DNA of 64,000 nt. Origin: Runella salmonicolor. GTDB taxonomy: Bacteria; Bacteroidota; Bacteroidia; Cytophagales; Spirosomataceae. Under the pieces are notes generated by a model. That model did no database searches and was not told the DNA's origin. It saw only the letters and a list, made by a program, of their open reading frames with translations. Location: the NCBI RefSeq assembly GCF_024158025.1, contig NZ_JAMZEL010000004.1:1-64000 (forward strand), read 5' to 3'. A program made the translations under genes and the position numbers. Numbering within the stretch: position 1 is the stretch's first letter; each line of letters opens with the position of its first letter. Below are positions 24,799 through 33,278 of this stretch, in pieces.

Positions 24799-25871
24799 CA
24801 GCTTGGAGAAGTAACAGGTTCTTCTTTTTTGGGGAATAACAGGGAAGCGATAACGGCAACGGCCAAAATTCCCACAATGATATAAAGTGAATAAACGGTC
24901 TTAAAGCCCCATTCTTCCAGTGGATGATGCCCCAACATTTTGAGTCCAATGAAAGAAAGCAAAATTCCCAAACCGGGTTTGAGGTAATGGAATTTGTCCA
25001 TGATGCTCGATAAAAAGAAGAACATCGAACGCAGCCCCATGATGGCAAACACATTGGAGAAAAAGACAATGTAAGGGTCTTTGGTGATGGAGAAAATGGC
25101 GGGGATGGAATCAACCGCAAAAATCAAATCCGTAAAAGCAATCACAATAACGACCACAAAAATGGGCGTAATGTACCATTTGTTGTAACGTCGGTGGAAG
25201 ATGAAAAAATGGTCAACAACGTTACGGTTATATACGTTAAAATACTTAGAAGCAAATTTTACAGCGATGTGCTCACTCGGATTGATTTCTTCGTCTTCTT
25301 CCTTCTGAAAGAGGATTTTGGCACCAGTATATACCAAAAATGCTCCGAAGATATAGATAATCCATTCAAACTTTTGTAAGAGTGCCGCGCCGACAAATAT
25401 AAATACGAAGCGAAGCACTACCGCCCCCGAAATTCCCCAAATCAATACCTTTTTGTAAAACTTTTCGTGAACACCGAAAGAACTGAAAATCAAGATAAAT
25501 ACAAAAATATTGTCGGCAGAAAGGGAGTATTCAACCAAATAACCCGTGATGTACTCAAGGGCCATGTTGTTCTGAAAAATCTGTAAACTGGCCTCAAAAT
25601 CGCCTGGAACAAGTACTAGATGGTTGGCATATTTGCTTACAATCTCCTGTAAATGACCCATATCGGAGACATCGTGAATAAGGTAGCCGAAGTTTTTGAT
25701 GAAGAAATAAAATCCAACGGACAGTACCACCCAAACGGCACTCCAGATACCCGCTTCTTTAAAACTGACAATGTGGCTTTTTTGCTTAGTAAATACACCG
25801 AGGTCGATGAGCATGACGAAAATGACAAATACCGTAAATGCTCCAAAAAATAGAAGTTCGTTAGAAATCAT
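24798..25871 (-). CDS. TerC/Alx family integral membrane protein
   Basis: The 357-aa protein has about nine helices and the acidic membrane motifs of the TerC/Alx family: MLIDLGVF in TM1, EYSLSADNIFVF mid-protein, and FTDLIFAVDSIPAIFSIT later. Aspartates in these helices are thought to bind metal. Alx-type relatives export Mn2+, and some TerC proteins help metalate secreted enzymes. A hydrophilic loop with KEEDEEINPSE lies at about 190. It is the first gene of a two-gene unit with DUF952. No yybP-ykoY-like riboswitch was recognised in the 97 bp upstream. Confidence 0.9.
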   Translation of the reverse strand: MISNELLFFGAFTVFVIFVMLIDLGVFTKQKSHIVSFKEAGIWSAVWVVLSVGFYFFIKNFGYLIHDVSDMGHLQEIVSKYANHLVLVPGDFEASLQIFQNNMALEYITGYLVEYSLSADNIFVFILIFSSFGVHEKFYKKVLIWGISGAVVLRFVFIFVGAALLQKFEWIIYIFGAFLVYTGAKILFQKEEDEEINPSEHIAVKFASKYFNVYNRNVVDHFFIFHRRYNKWYITPIFVVVIVIAFTDLIFAVDSIPAIFSITKDPYIVFFSNVFAIMGLRSMFFFLSSIMDKFHYLKPGLGILLSFIGLKMLGHHPLEEWGFKTVYSLYIIVGILAVAVIASLLFPKKEEPVTSPS

Positions 25872-25968
25872 CGCTTACGCGTGGGTTAATTAGTGAAATC
25901 GTTCTTGGCTAATAAGCCTCAAACAGCTATCAAAGTTCCGCAGATTCTTTCACATTGACAAACGGTTT

Positions 25969-26496
25969 CTATCGGGCCCAAGCGGGCGTAGGCGTGGTTT
26001 CGTCAAACAGCTCATCAATATAGTACTGCCGGCGGGCGCGTTTGTCGCAGTCATTGCCGTTGTCGATGGGGTACAAACAGATAGAATAAACTTCGGTATT
26101 GTCAGGGTTCATCAGGCTAGCGTAGGTGCCGTCGGCGAATGCTTTGGAGGTATGCAGGCGCGCCAAATAGCAGTGGGCGAGTTCATGAAAAACCAACCCT
26201 TCGCGGGTTTGGGTAGTGGCTTCTTTCCAGCAAAATTCCTGAATACCAAGGACAATGTGCTTTTGACGGGTTTGTGGACCTTTACACATTCCGCAGATAT
26301 AGTTGGCGTCGGGTTGGGCAAATTCAACAATAAGGTTATCTATTTTCAACTCCAATCCGCGTAGTTTAGCTTCTTTGACAAACGCTTGCACGTAAGGTTC
26401 AACTTCGGGTGGGACACGGTATTCAGGGTCGGCTTCTTTTTTACAACTTCCGAAACAAATCGTCAGAAACAAAAACAAAAGGGTGTGCTTTGCCAT
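25969..26496 (-). CDS. Lipoprotein with HExxH motif (putative zinc metallopeptidase)
   Basis: The ATG at 26496 begins a lipoprotein signal (MAKHTLLFLFLTICFGSCKKE, lipidation at the Cys), giving 175 aa; the frame also opens 9 codons earlier without signal features. The mature part contains GLVFHELAHCYLARLH, an HExxH zinc-site motif, with a possible third ligand downstream in the SLMNPDNTEVYS region. CGMC near residue 76 may form a disulfide or bind metal. Several Bacteroidota lipoproteins of this layout are annotated as putative metallopeptidases. The substrate is unknown and catalysis unproven. Confidence 0.7.
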   Translation of the reverse strand: MAKHTLLFLFLTICFGSCKKEADPEYRVPPEVEPYVQAFVKEAKLRGLELKIDNLIVEFAQPDANYICGMCKGPQTRQKHIVLGIQEFCWKEATTQTREGLVFHELAHCYLARLHTSKAFADGTYASLMNPDNTEVYSICLYPIDNGNDCDKRARRQYYIDELFDETTPTPAWAR

Positions 26497-26585
26497 CGTT
26501 TTATTTATTAAAGCAGGAATCAACTTTGATTTTACTTTATTCTAAAAGCAGATGGGGTGCTGATTATAAGTGTTTTACCTTAAAA

Positions 26586-26641
26586 CATCAGCGTCATCTA
26601 TGCGCAGTTGGTCGTAATTTAAAAGGCAGACGACGCTGATG
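26586..26641. repeat. Intergenic inverted repeat
   Basis: CATCAGCGTC (26586-26595) is repeated inverted as GACGCTGATG (26632-26641) with a 36-base spacer. It follows the stop of the alpha/beta hydrolase... on the far side of its end, between two minus-strand genes. No T run is present, so a simple terminator is not supported. Confidence 0.4.
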
Positions 26642-26652
26642 CTGGCTTATTT

Positions 26653-27369
26653 CTAAAGCGTTTCCATAAACTCCCTGATGGCTTCCGCCGAAGCTTTTGG
26701 GTCTTCGACCATTCCCATGTGGCCTGCTTCTTTAAGGACCAAAGTGTGGGTGTTGGGAGAAAGTTTAGACAACTCAATGTTCTTTTCAAACGAAATCAGC
26801 TTATCTTCTTCCCCAAAAACAAACAAAACTGGAAGGTTGGAATCCCGAAGTATCGACGTACGGTCGGGGCGAGTCATGATGGCCTTAAATCCCGCAATAA
26901 CGGCTTCTGTTGGCAATTGAGCGTATTTCTCTACGTGATTTTTGATGACTTCTGGATGGTTTTTAGCATACGCCTCGGCGTACATGTTGGGCCCCGACTG
27001 GCGGATAAAAGCGGCCGCTCCGTGGGTTTTCATAAAGGTCAACGTTTTTTTTCGCTGTTCGGTTTTGGCTTCATCGTCGGCATAGGCGGTGGAATGAAAC
27101 AAGCCAAATCCCTGAAGAAGCTGTGGGTATTTTTCGGCAAATGCCAAAGTGAGGTAGCCGCCCATTGAGTGCCCAATAAGCACACATTTTTTTATGCCTA
27201 TTTCTTCCAACCAAGCTTGCAGCCCATCGGCATATTCTTCAATACTTTTAAATTTGGTCTCGGTCGAGAAATCAGGAGTCAGTACTTGATATTCTTGAAG
27301 CAGTGGCTTTATGTCTTCCCAAATGGAGGCATCAACGCCGTGGCCGTGAATCAAAACGAGTGTTTTCAT
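26653..27369 (-). CDS. Alpha/beta hydrolase
   Basis: The 238-aa cytosolic enzyme has the alpha/beta-hydrolase fold. The oxyanion-hole stretch LIHGHGVDASIW is at 5-16, the nucleophile elbow GHSMGG near 67-72, the acid in LFVFGEEDKLIS near 200, and the catalytic His in KEAGHMGMVEDP near 220. The lid between strands is helical, with YADDEAKTEQRKK. Sequence alone does not fix the substrate; esterase or C-C hydrolase activity is possible. It stands alone on the minus strand downstream of the clpX terminator. Confidence 0.88.
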   Translation of the reverse strand: MKTLVLIHGHGVDASIWEDIKPLLQEYQVLTPDFSTETKFKSIEEYADGLQAWLEEIGIKKCVLIGHSMGGYLTLAFAEKYPQLLQGFGLFHSTAYADDEAKTEQRKKTLTFMKTHGAAAFIRQSGPNMYAEAYAKNHPEVIKNHVEKYAQLPTEAVIAGFKAIMTRPDRTSILRDSNLPVLFVFGEEDKLISFEKNIELSKLSPNTHTLVLKEAGHMGMVEDPKASAEAIREFMETL

Positions 27370-27396
27370 GCTGTGTTGGAGTGGTTATGTAACGGT

Positions 27397-27440
27397 AAAA
27401 AAAACAATGGCCCAACAGGAGAATTTCTGCGGGCCATTGT
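27397..27440 (-). terminator. Intrinsic terminator of clpX
   Basis: ACAATGGCCC (27404-27413) pairs with GGGCCATTGT (27431-27440). On the minus strand a run of Ts follows (complement of the A run at 27397-27404). It lies 22 bp after the clpX stop. Confidence 0.85.
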
Positions 27441-27462
27441 CAAAGATACTCAATAATTAGAT

Positions 27463-28701
27463 TTATGCCACTGATTTCAGGACATATAATGAGGAGCGTT
27501 CAAATTTCTCGCGGGCATAATCCAGCGTGAGCGTAAACTCCGTCACGTCTTTCATGGATGGTAAATCAAACATGGCGTCGGTCATGATGGCTTCGCAAAT
27601 GGAGCGTAAACCCCGCGCGCCTAGTTTGTAAGACAACGCCTGCTCCACGATGTATTCGAGTACATCATCATCAAAGGTCAATTTGATGCCTTCCATGGTA
27701 AACAATTTCTGGTATTGTTTGGCCAATGCATTCTTGGGCTCGGTCAAGATTTGGCGCAACGCATCTCCGTCCAAAGGATTGAGGTAAGTCAATGCTGGCA
27801 AACGCCCGATGAGCTCAGGAATCAAACCAAATGATTTCAAATCCTGCGCGGCTACATAGCGCAGTAGGTTGCCTTTGTCGAAAATCTCGCCCAAACGACG
27901 GTCATTGGTAAAACCAATCGGACGTGAGTTGATGCGCTTAGCAATGTGTCGGTCAATGCCGTCAAACGCGCCGCCGCAGATGAAAAGAATGTTTTCGGTA
28001 TTGATTGGAATGAGCTTTTGGTCGGGGTGCTTGCGTCCGCCTTGCGGGGGAACGTTTACGACCGAGCCTTCCAAAAGTTTTAGAAGTGCTTGCTGTACCC
28101 CTTCGCCGCTCACGTCGCGGGTGATGGAGGGATTATCGCTTTTTCGGGCAATTTTATCAATTTCATCAATGAACACGATGCCTCGCTCGGCGGCTTCGGC
28201 GTTGTAGTCGGCTGCCTGAAGCAAGCGTGTCAGAATGGTTTCCACGTCTTCTCCCACGTAGCCAGCTTCGGTCACCACGGTTGCATCGGCAATGCAAAAC
28301 GGTACTTGTAGCATCTTGGCAATGGTCCGCGCGAGGTAGGTTTTTCCCGTTCCGGTTTCGCCTACCATGATGATGTTGGTTTTCTCGATATGCACCTCAT
28401 CGTTCGATTTTGGCTGCATGAGGCGTTTGTAGTGGTTGTAAACCGCCACCGAAAGCGTCTTTTTGGCTTCGTCCTGACCAATGACGTATTGGTCGAGGTA
28501 GCGCTTCATTTCGAGCGGTTTGATGAGATTAAACTTGGGGGTGGATGGTTTTTCCTTTTTCTTTTTAGGATACAATTCTTCCTGAACTACGCCGTAGCCT
28601 TGCTCAATGCAAAAATTACAAATATGGGCATCAATACCCGAGAGCAGTAGCTGGACCTCATTTTTCCGTCTGCCACAAAAAGAACAATTTATTGCTGCCA
28701 T
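27463..28701 (-). CDS. clpX: ATP-dependent Clp protease ATP-binding subunit ClpX
   Basis: ClpX unfolds tagged proteins and feeds them to ClpP. The ATG at 28701 (MAAINCSFCGRRK) is preferred over one four codons upstream, giving 412 aa, the normal size. The N-terminal zinc-binding domain has CSFC...CNFC. The AAA+ core has Walker A GETGTGKT near 118, Walker B IVFIDEIDKI near 185, and the RDVSGEGVQQALLKLLEG and GGRKHPDQ blocks characteristic of ClpX. The IGF loop for ClpP docking appears as RPIGFTND. No clpP is adjacent; in this window clpX is a single-gene unit with its own terminator. Confidence 0.95.
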   Translation of the reverse strand: MAAINCSFCGRRKNEVQLLLSGIDAHICNFCIEQGYGVVQEELYPKKKKEKPSTPKFNLIKPLEMKRYLDQYVIGQDEAKKTLSVAVYNHYKRLMQPKSNDEVHIEKTNIIMVGETGTGKTYLARTIAKMLQVPFCIADATVVTEAGYVGEDVETILTRLLQAADYNAEAAERGIVFIDEIDKIARKSDNPSITRDVSGEGVQQALLKLLEGSVVNVPPQGGRKHPDQKLIPINTENILFICGGAFDGIDRHIAKRINSRPIGFTNDRRLGEIFDKGNLLRYVAAQDLKSFGLIPELIGRLPALTYLNPLDGDALRQILTEPKNALAKQYQKLFTMEGIKLTFDDDVLEYIVEQALSYKLGARGLRSICEAIMTDAMFDLPSMKDVTEFTLTLDYAREKFERSSLYVLKSVA

Positions 28702-28999
28702 GAAAGGAGTCAAAATGACCTAATGTTTAAAATTTACGTTGCAAAGTTAAGTTTTAACAATAACAAACCCCAATTAGTTTATCTAACGGACTACGCAGGC
28801 TGGGCGGAGTTTGTTGCGCGGGTGTTTTTCTTCTCTGTTGACAATGAGCATTTTCGAAGCGTTATGATTTTTTTTGTGGGATAAGAATACAATTTATGAA
28901 AAATGGGCAAGGCATAAAAAAGAAAAGTTTTACCTTCCTTTGTCCGTTACTTTAAAATCCAATTTCAAAGCGTTGATAGAATTCCTGATCTAAACCTCT
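28702..28999. other. Intergenic region between divergent clpX and lipoprotein genes
   Basis: About 300 bp of mostly AT-rich sequence holding the promoters of two divergent genes. No dyad, hairpin, small peptide gene or -24/-12 box was recognised. Confidence 0.5.
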
Positions 29000-29692
29000 A
29001 TGAACAATAACTCCTTTTTTGTCCTTACCCTGCTCGCCCTGACCGCCTGCCAAGGCACTACCGACCAAAGAGCTAACGCCCCTGACAGCGCCGCAACGGT
29101 CGCAGTTGGTCAGCCAGAAGGCTCACCCGACAATTTTTACTGTATTCCTGGGGTTCAGGCGGGCAATGTAAAAGCCAACAGCAGCGAAACTAGCCTCATT
29201 GCGCTGCTGGGAGCGGAAAATGTGGTTCGGGATTCGGTCTACATCGGAGAGGGTTATTACGAAAAAGGAACGACGCTGTTTAAAGGTACGCCCGACGAAG
29301 CCCAGCTCTTATGGAAAGATACCGTCAACTACGCCAATCCTAGGAATGTGATGATTCGTTCGGCTGAAGGCAAACCCAATCAGTGGTTGGTAGACAGCGG
29401 CGTCAGGATGGGAATGACCCTGAAAGAAGTGGAAAAGATAAACAGAAAGCCGTTCAAAATTGCGGGCTTTGGGTGGGACTACGGCGGCTTTGTGACCGAC
29501 TGGCAGCGCGGAAAACTCGCTGGTAAAAATGAAGTGGAGAATCTCGTAATTCGATTTTACTACAACATCGAAGATGATAAACTCGGCACTATTGCCGACA
29601 AAGTACAGGGCGAAGGACCGTTTTTATCCTCCCATCCAGCCATGCAGCAACTGAATCCGAAAGTAGTGGAGATTACGATTGGGTTTGATTGA
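29000..29692 (+). CDS. Hypothetical lipoprotein
   Basis: The 230-aa product begins with a lipoprotein signal (FVLTLLALTACQG, Cys at 17). No family is recognised. The mature part is soluble, with SLIALLGAENVVRDSVYIGEGYYEKGT and VDSGVRMGMTLKEVEKIN, the latter resembling the short repeat in small secreted bacterial lipoproteins whose domains sense or bind ligands. It is convergent with the HlyD gene of the peptide cluster, 14 bp away, but has native base composition and is probably unrelated to it. Confidence 0.75.
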   Translation: MNNNSFFVLTLLALTACQGTTDQRANAPDSAATVAVGQPEGSPDNFYCIPGVQAGNVKANSSETSLIALLGAENVVRDSVYIGEGYYEKGTTLFKGTPDEAQLLWKDTVNYANPRNVMIRSAEGKPNQWLVDSGVRMGMTLKEVEKINRKPFKIAGFGWDYGGFVTDWQRGKLAGKNEVENLVIRFYYNIEDDKLGTIADKVQGEGPFLSSHPAMQQLNPKVVEITIGFD

Positions 29693-29706
29693 GAAACGAA
29701 GCTTCT

Positions 29707-30993
29707 TTATCGTTTCAGTATTCGCCGAAAATCGTAGAAAAGCCGTTCAATCAGCCGTAAATCTTCGGTTATGATTTCTCCGGTGGCGTTCATGCCATTG
29801 CGAAAGGGAAGCCTGCGTTTGGACGAGGTAACAAGTCCTTGCGGGAAAGTAACTTTGAGTAAATAAAGGCTGTCTTGGGGTAGTTCAGAAATGGCCGTTA
29901 TTTCACCTCGAACTGATCCAAATTCCTGAAAAGGATAGCCCGGTAGTTTTACAATGACTTCCTGACCTCGCTGTACTTTCCCAAAATTGTACTGTCCCAA
30001 ATACATTTCACCGTGGAAACCCGAATTTTGGGGCAATACATAAAACAGTTCCTGCCCTGTTTTTACAGTTTGCCCCTCCTGCAAGGGAGCTAAAAAGGCG
30101 ACTTTCCCACTTACGGGGGCAATCACTACAAACCGTTGTTTCCAGGCTTCAATGTCGCTTTTGAGGGTGTTGATAGCTTGAAAAAGGCTGTTTTTCTGCT
30201 CAATACGCGTTTTTTCTAACTCCAATAGTTCCTGTCGTTTTTGGTTTTGCGCCATTCCGTTATTGTTGAAGGCTGTTTGAGCTTGATCAACCACCTGTTT
30301 TTTGGCAATAAAAATACTTTGGGAACGACGCACCTCTACATCAGCCACCACTTTCTCCTTCTGTAAACTCCGATTCATTCGAAGATCGGCTTCTGCCAGC
30401 TCTAAGTCGCTTTTGTGGTTGATAATTTGCGTATGAAGGTTGTCTTCAAGGAGTTTAAGTTGGGCTAGGTCGTTTTGTAAAGCGGCTTGTTTTTGGTCAA
30501 AAGCACCTCCTTTCAGCAATGATTTGGAACGGATATAAATATCCTGAAACGTTTGAAATGATTTTTGTAATTCTCCCAATTGGAAATAGAAAGGAATCTG
30601 CCATTGATATAGGTTAGCCAAATCGTCGCGCTGAATGCATTTTACTAAAGAATCTGCCATTACTGCTGCCGCCAATGCTTCGTCTGGATTGGCGGTACTT
30701 TCCAAATAAGCTAAGGGCTGTGCTTTTTGGACTTGATCTCCCTCTTTTGTAAATAGTTTTACCAATTTTCCGTCAGATTTGGCGTTGGCTGATTTAGGAA
30801 AATCATCTCCTACAATGCGTATAGAGCCTCTGACCAAATCAGGGTATTTTACAAACCAGCCCACAAAGATTAACATCAGAAATACAAAGAAAAACACGGT
30901 AATGCCCCAACGTACCAACCAACGGGGCGGCTGACTCAAAATCTCATCCACTTCACTGCTGCGCAGATGAATCGTTTCGTTATGATTTGGCAT
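29707..30993 (-). CDS. HlyD family secretion adaptor of the peptide exporter
   Basis: The 428-aa membrane fusion protein has one N-terminal helix (about 28-50, WGITVFFFVFLMLIFVGWFV), a lipoyl-like half (SDGKLVKLFTKEGDQVQKAQPLAYLES), a long alpha-helical hairpin (about 110-275) and a second lipoyl half (VIAPVSGKVAFLAPLQEGQTV), followed by a beta-barrel domain. It lies 2 bp after the C39 ABC exporter gene and ends the RiPP operon. In type 1 secretion it links the exporter to an outer-membrane TolC channel. None is encoded in the cluster, so one is borrowed from elsewhere. Confidence 0.92.
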   Translation of the reverse strand: MPNHNETIHLRSSEVDEILSQPPRWLVRWGITVFFFVFLMLIFVGWFVKYPDLVRGSIRIVGDDFPKSANAKSDGKLVKLFTKEGDQVQKAQPLAYLESTANPDEALAAAVMADSLVKCIQRDDLANLYQWQIPFYFQLGELQKSFQTFQDIYIRSKSLLKGGAFDQKQAALQNDLAQLKLLEDNLHTQIINHKSDLELAEADLRMNRSLQKEKVVADVEVRRSQSIFIAKKQVVDQAQTAFNNNGMAQNQKRQELLELEKTRIEQKNSLFQAINTLKSDIEAWKQRFVVIAPVSGKVAFLAPLQEGQTVKTGQELFYVLPQNSGFHGEMYLGQYNFGKVQRGQEVIVKLPGYPFQEFGSVRGEITAISELPQDSLYLLKVTFPQGLVTSSKRRLPFRNGMNATGEIITEDLRLIERLFYDFRRILKR

Positions 30994-30995
30994 GA

Positions 30996-33278
30996 TTAAT
31001 TTCCTAATTCCAACTGATTCTTAACCAATTCGTAATATTTGCCTTGCTGCCTTGTGAGTTCAAAATGTGTTCCTGTTTCTACAATTTCTCCCTTTTCCAT
31101 TACCACAATCTGATCGGCGTTTTTGACGGTACTTAATCGGTGGGCTACGACTACCACCGTTCTTCTGCCCGCTGAACCACTCTTAAAAAACTCTTCTAAG
31201 TTTTCCATAATAACGCGCTCATTATTAGCGTCAAGAGCGTTGGTGGCTTCGTCAAAAAACAAAAAATCAGGGTCTTTATACACCGCTCGGGCTATCAGCA
31301 GGCGCTGTCGTTGCCCTTGGCTGATGCCATTGCCTTCGGTGCCTATCTTGGTATTGTAGCCCAAAGGCAGTGCTTCAATAAACTCCTGAATATTAGCCAC
31401 TTTTACGGCATGAAGGAGTTTCTGAAGATTGGGCACTTCGTCGCCTACGGCAATATTGTTGGCGATAGTATCCGAAAAAATAAAACCGTCCTGCAATACG
31501 GTACCGCATTGGCTGCGCCACTGGCGATGGGGAATAGTGTTTAACCCTGTCCCCTGCCTCTCCATGCGACAGTCTGGGCTTGTGAAGGAGGAAAGCCGAA
31601 TTTCTCCTTTCTGAACTGGATAAAATCGAAGCAATAACTTCAAAAGCGTCGTTTTGCCGCTGCCGCTTGTTCCTACAATCGCCGTAATTTTCCCTGCGGG
31701 AATATGCAGATTGATATTTTTCAACACAGGCTCATTCCCCGCGCCGGGGTAGGTGAAGGACAAATTCTGTACAAACAGCCCCCTAGCCCCCAAAGGGGGA
31801 ACAATATCTATTCCCCCTTTGGGGGCTAGGGACGGTACGCCGCGCAGATTACTCTCATCCTCCATCTCATGTATTTCATTCAATCGCTCTAAGCTTATCT
31901 TGGCGTCCTGCCAGTGCTGCACAAATTGAATCAATTGCTCTACGGGGCTGTTCATCTGACCTACAATGTATTGCAAAGCCATCATTGCCCCCAAAGTAAG
32001 CTGCCCGTTGACCACCGCCGTAGCGGCCAAAAAAGTAATGACGATATTTTTACCTTCATTCAGAAACATCGCTCCTGCCTGCTGATACTGCCCAATTTCC
32101 AGCCCTTTCATGCTGAGTTTGAATTGGCGCACCTGTAAGTTTTCCCATTGCCAGCGTTTGAGGTGCTCGGCATTGTTCATTTTAATTTCCTGTATGCCCG
32201 TAATCAACTGAATCAAACTGCTTTGGTTTTGGGAGGCCAACGCAAAGCGTTTGTGGTCCAGTTGCCGACGATAGCGCAGAAAAAACACAATCCAACCCGT
32301 GTATAAGGCACTGAACAAGGCAAATACCCCAAAAATAGTGAGATGATAGGTAGCCAAAACAACGCCTAATACCAACAGATTGATCATGGAGAAAAGGGTG
32401 TTGAGCGACGTACCCGTCAAAAAACTCTCTATACGGCTATGGTCGCCGATGCGTTGGAGAATATCGCCCGTGAGTTTGGTATCAAAAAATGAGATAGGAA
32501 GCCGCAAGAGTTTGGCCAGAAAATCAGATAAAATGCTGAGGTTAATACGCGTGCTGATGTGCAGCAATATCCACGACCTGATGAAATCCACCGACATTCG
32601 CCCTACAAACAGCATGAGTTGGGCTACTAAGACCAGATAAATAAAATGCAGATTGTGGGTTTGAATGCCCGTATCTACCACCGATTGCGTCAAAAAAGGC
32701 AATACTAACTGTAAAACACTGCCTACCAACAGCCCCAAACCCAACTGCAGCCACAAATTTCGATACCGCCATACATAGCTATAAAGATACGAGAAGCCCA
32801 TCTTACTGCTTTCCCCACCAAGAGAAAGGGTATCTTTATCTTCAAAGAATTTTGGCGTAGGTTCTAAAAGCAGAGCAATTCCTGCCCTTTCTCCCTCCTC
32901 TACGGTTGTGGCCCAAGCAGATTCAAATTCGGTGGCAGTGTATTTTAGTAAGCCTTTGGCGGGGTCAGCAACGTAAATTTGATTTTTTTTGATACGATAC
33001 ACCACCACGAAATGCACTTGATTCCAATGCACTATGCAGGGAAGCGGAGCATCGGCCGCCATTTTTTTTAGGGGTGCTTTTACGGCTAACGTGCGAAACC
33101 CCATTTGCTCAGCAGCTTGTGCAATTCCCAACAGATTGACGCCGTCTTTGCCGATCTCTGACTGCTGCCGCAAGGCTTGGATACTGTGATTTACCCCATA
33201 ATGCTTCGCTACCATGCGCAGGCATGTGGGTCCACAGTCCATGGCATCGTGTTGTTTGTAAAAGGGGAATTTACTCAT
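30996..33278 (-). CDS. Peptidase-containing ABC exporter (C39 protease, bacteriocin-type)
   Basis: The 760-aa protein cuts double-glycine leaders and exports the released peptide. The N-terminal C39 peptidase has Gln9 and catalytic Cys15 in KQHDAMDCGPTC, His in IVHWNQVHFVVVY and Asp in VADPAKG. Six transmembrane helices (about 170-450) follow, then a nucleotide-binding domain with Walker A GTSGSGKTT, signature ISQGQRQR and Walker B FLFFDEATNALD. A start overlap of 4 bp with gwsS couples the two. The linker between membrane and ATPase domains contains an extra segment (PSLAPKGG...PPLGARG) encoded by a palindromic repeat element. The two GG-leader peptides upstream are its likely substrates. 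Confidence 0.94.
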   Translation of the reverse strand: MSKFPFYKQHDAMDCGPTCLRMVAKHYGVNHSIQALRQQSEIGKDGVNLLGIAQAAEQMGFRTLAVKAPLKKMAADAPLPCIVHWNQVHFVVVYRIKKNQIYVADPAKGLLKYTATEFESAWATTVEEGERAGIALLLEPTPKFFEDKDTLSLGGESSKMGFSYLYSYVWRYRNLWLQLGLGLLVGSVLQLVLPFLTQSVVDTGIQTHNLHFIYLVLVAQLMLFVGRMSVDFIRSWILLHISTRINLSILSDFLAKLLRLPISFFDTKLTGDILQRIGDHSRIESFLTGTSLNTLFSMINLLVLGVVLATYHLTIFGVFALFSALYTGWIVFFLRYRRQLDHKRFALASQNQSSLIQLITGIQEIKMNNAEHLKRWQWENLQVRQFKLSMKGLEIGQYQQAGAMFLNEGKNIVITFLAATAVVNGQLTLGAMMALQYIVGQMNSPVEQLIQFVQHWQDAKISLERLNEIHEMEDESNLRGVPSLAPKGGIDIVPPLGARGLFVQNLSFTYPGAGNEPVLKNINLHIPAGKITAIVGTSGSGKTTLLKLLLRFYPVQKGEIRLSSFTSPDCRMERQGTGLNTIPHRQWRSQCGTVLQDGFIFSDTIANNIAVGDEVPNLQKLLHAVKVANIQEFIEALPLGYNTKIGTEGNGISQGQRQRLLIARAVYKDPDFLFFDEATNALDANNERVIMENLEEFFKSGSAGRRTVVVVAHRLSTVKNADQIVVMEKGEIVETGTHFELTRQQGKYYELVKNQLELGN
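31781..31831. repeat. Palindromic repeat element inserted in frame in the exporter gene
   Basis: Two 21-bp arms (31781-31801 and 31811-31831; core CCCTAGCCCCCAAAGGGGG and its complement) flank a 9-base spacer. Each arm is itself partly palindromic (CCCCCAAAGGGGG). The element is read through in frame, adding about 17 residues to the interdomain linker. Similar GGGGGCTAGGG-type elements are, from general knowledge, dispersed intergenic repeats in Cytophagales genomes. Confidence 0.8.

Noticed and set aside
28702..28999. Possible sigma54 site (isolated TTTGTCCG at about 28939)
   Set aside because: There is a single half site only, without a dyad, a 21-bp partner or a -24/-12 box.
31781..31831. 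Transcription terminator within the exporter gene
   Set aside because: The hairpin is strong, but no T run follows on the coding strand and the reading frame continues through it.
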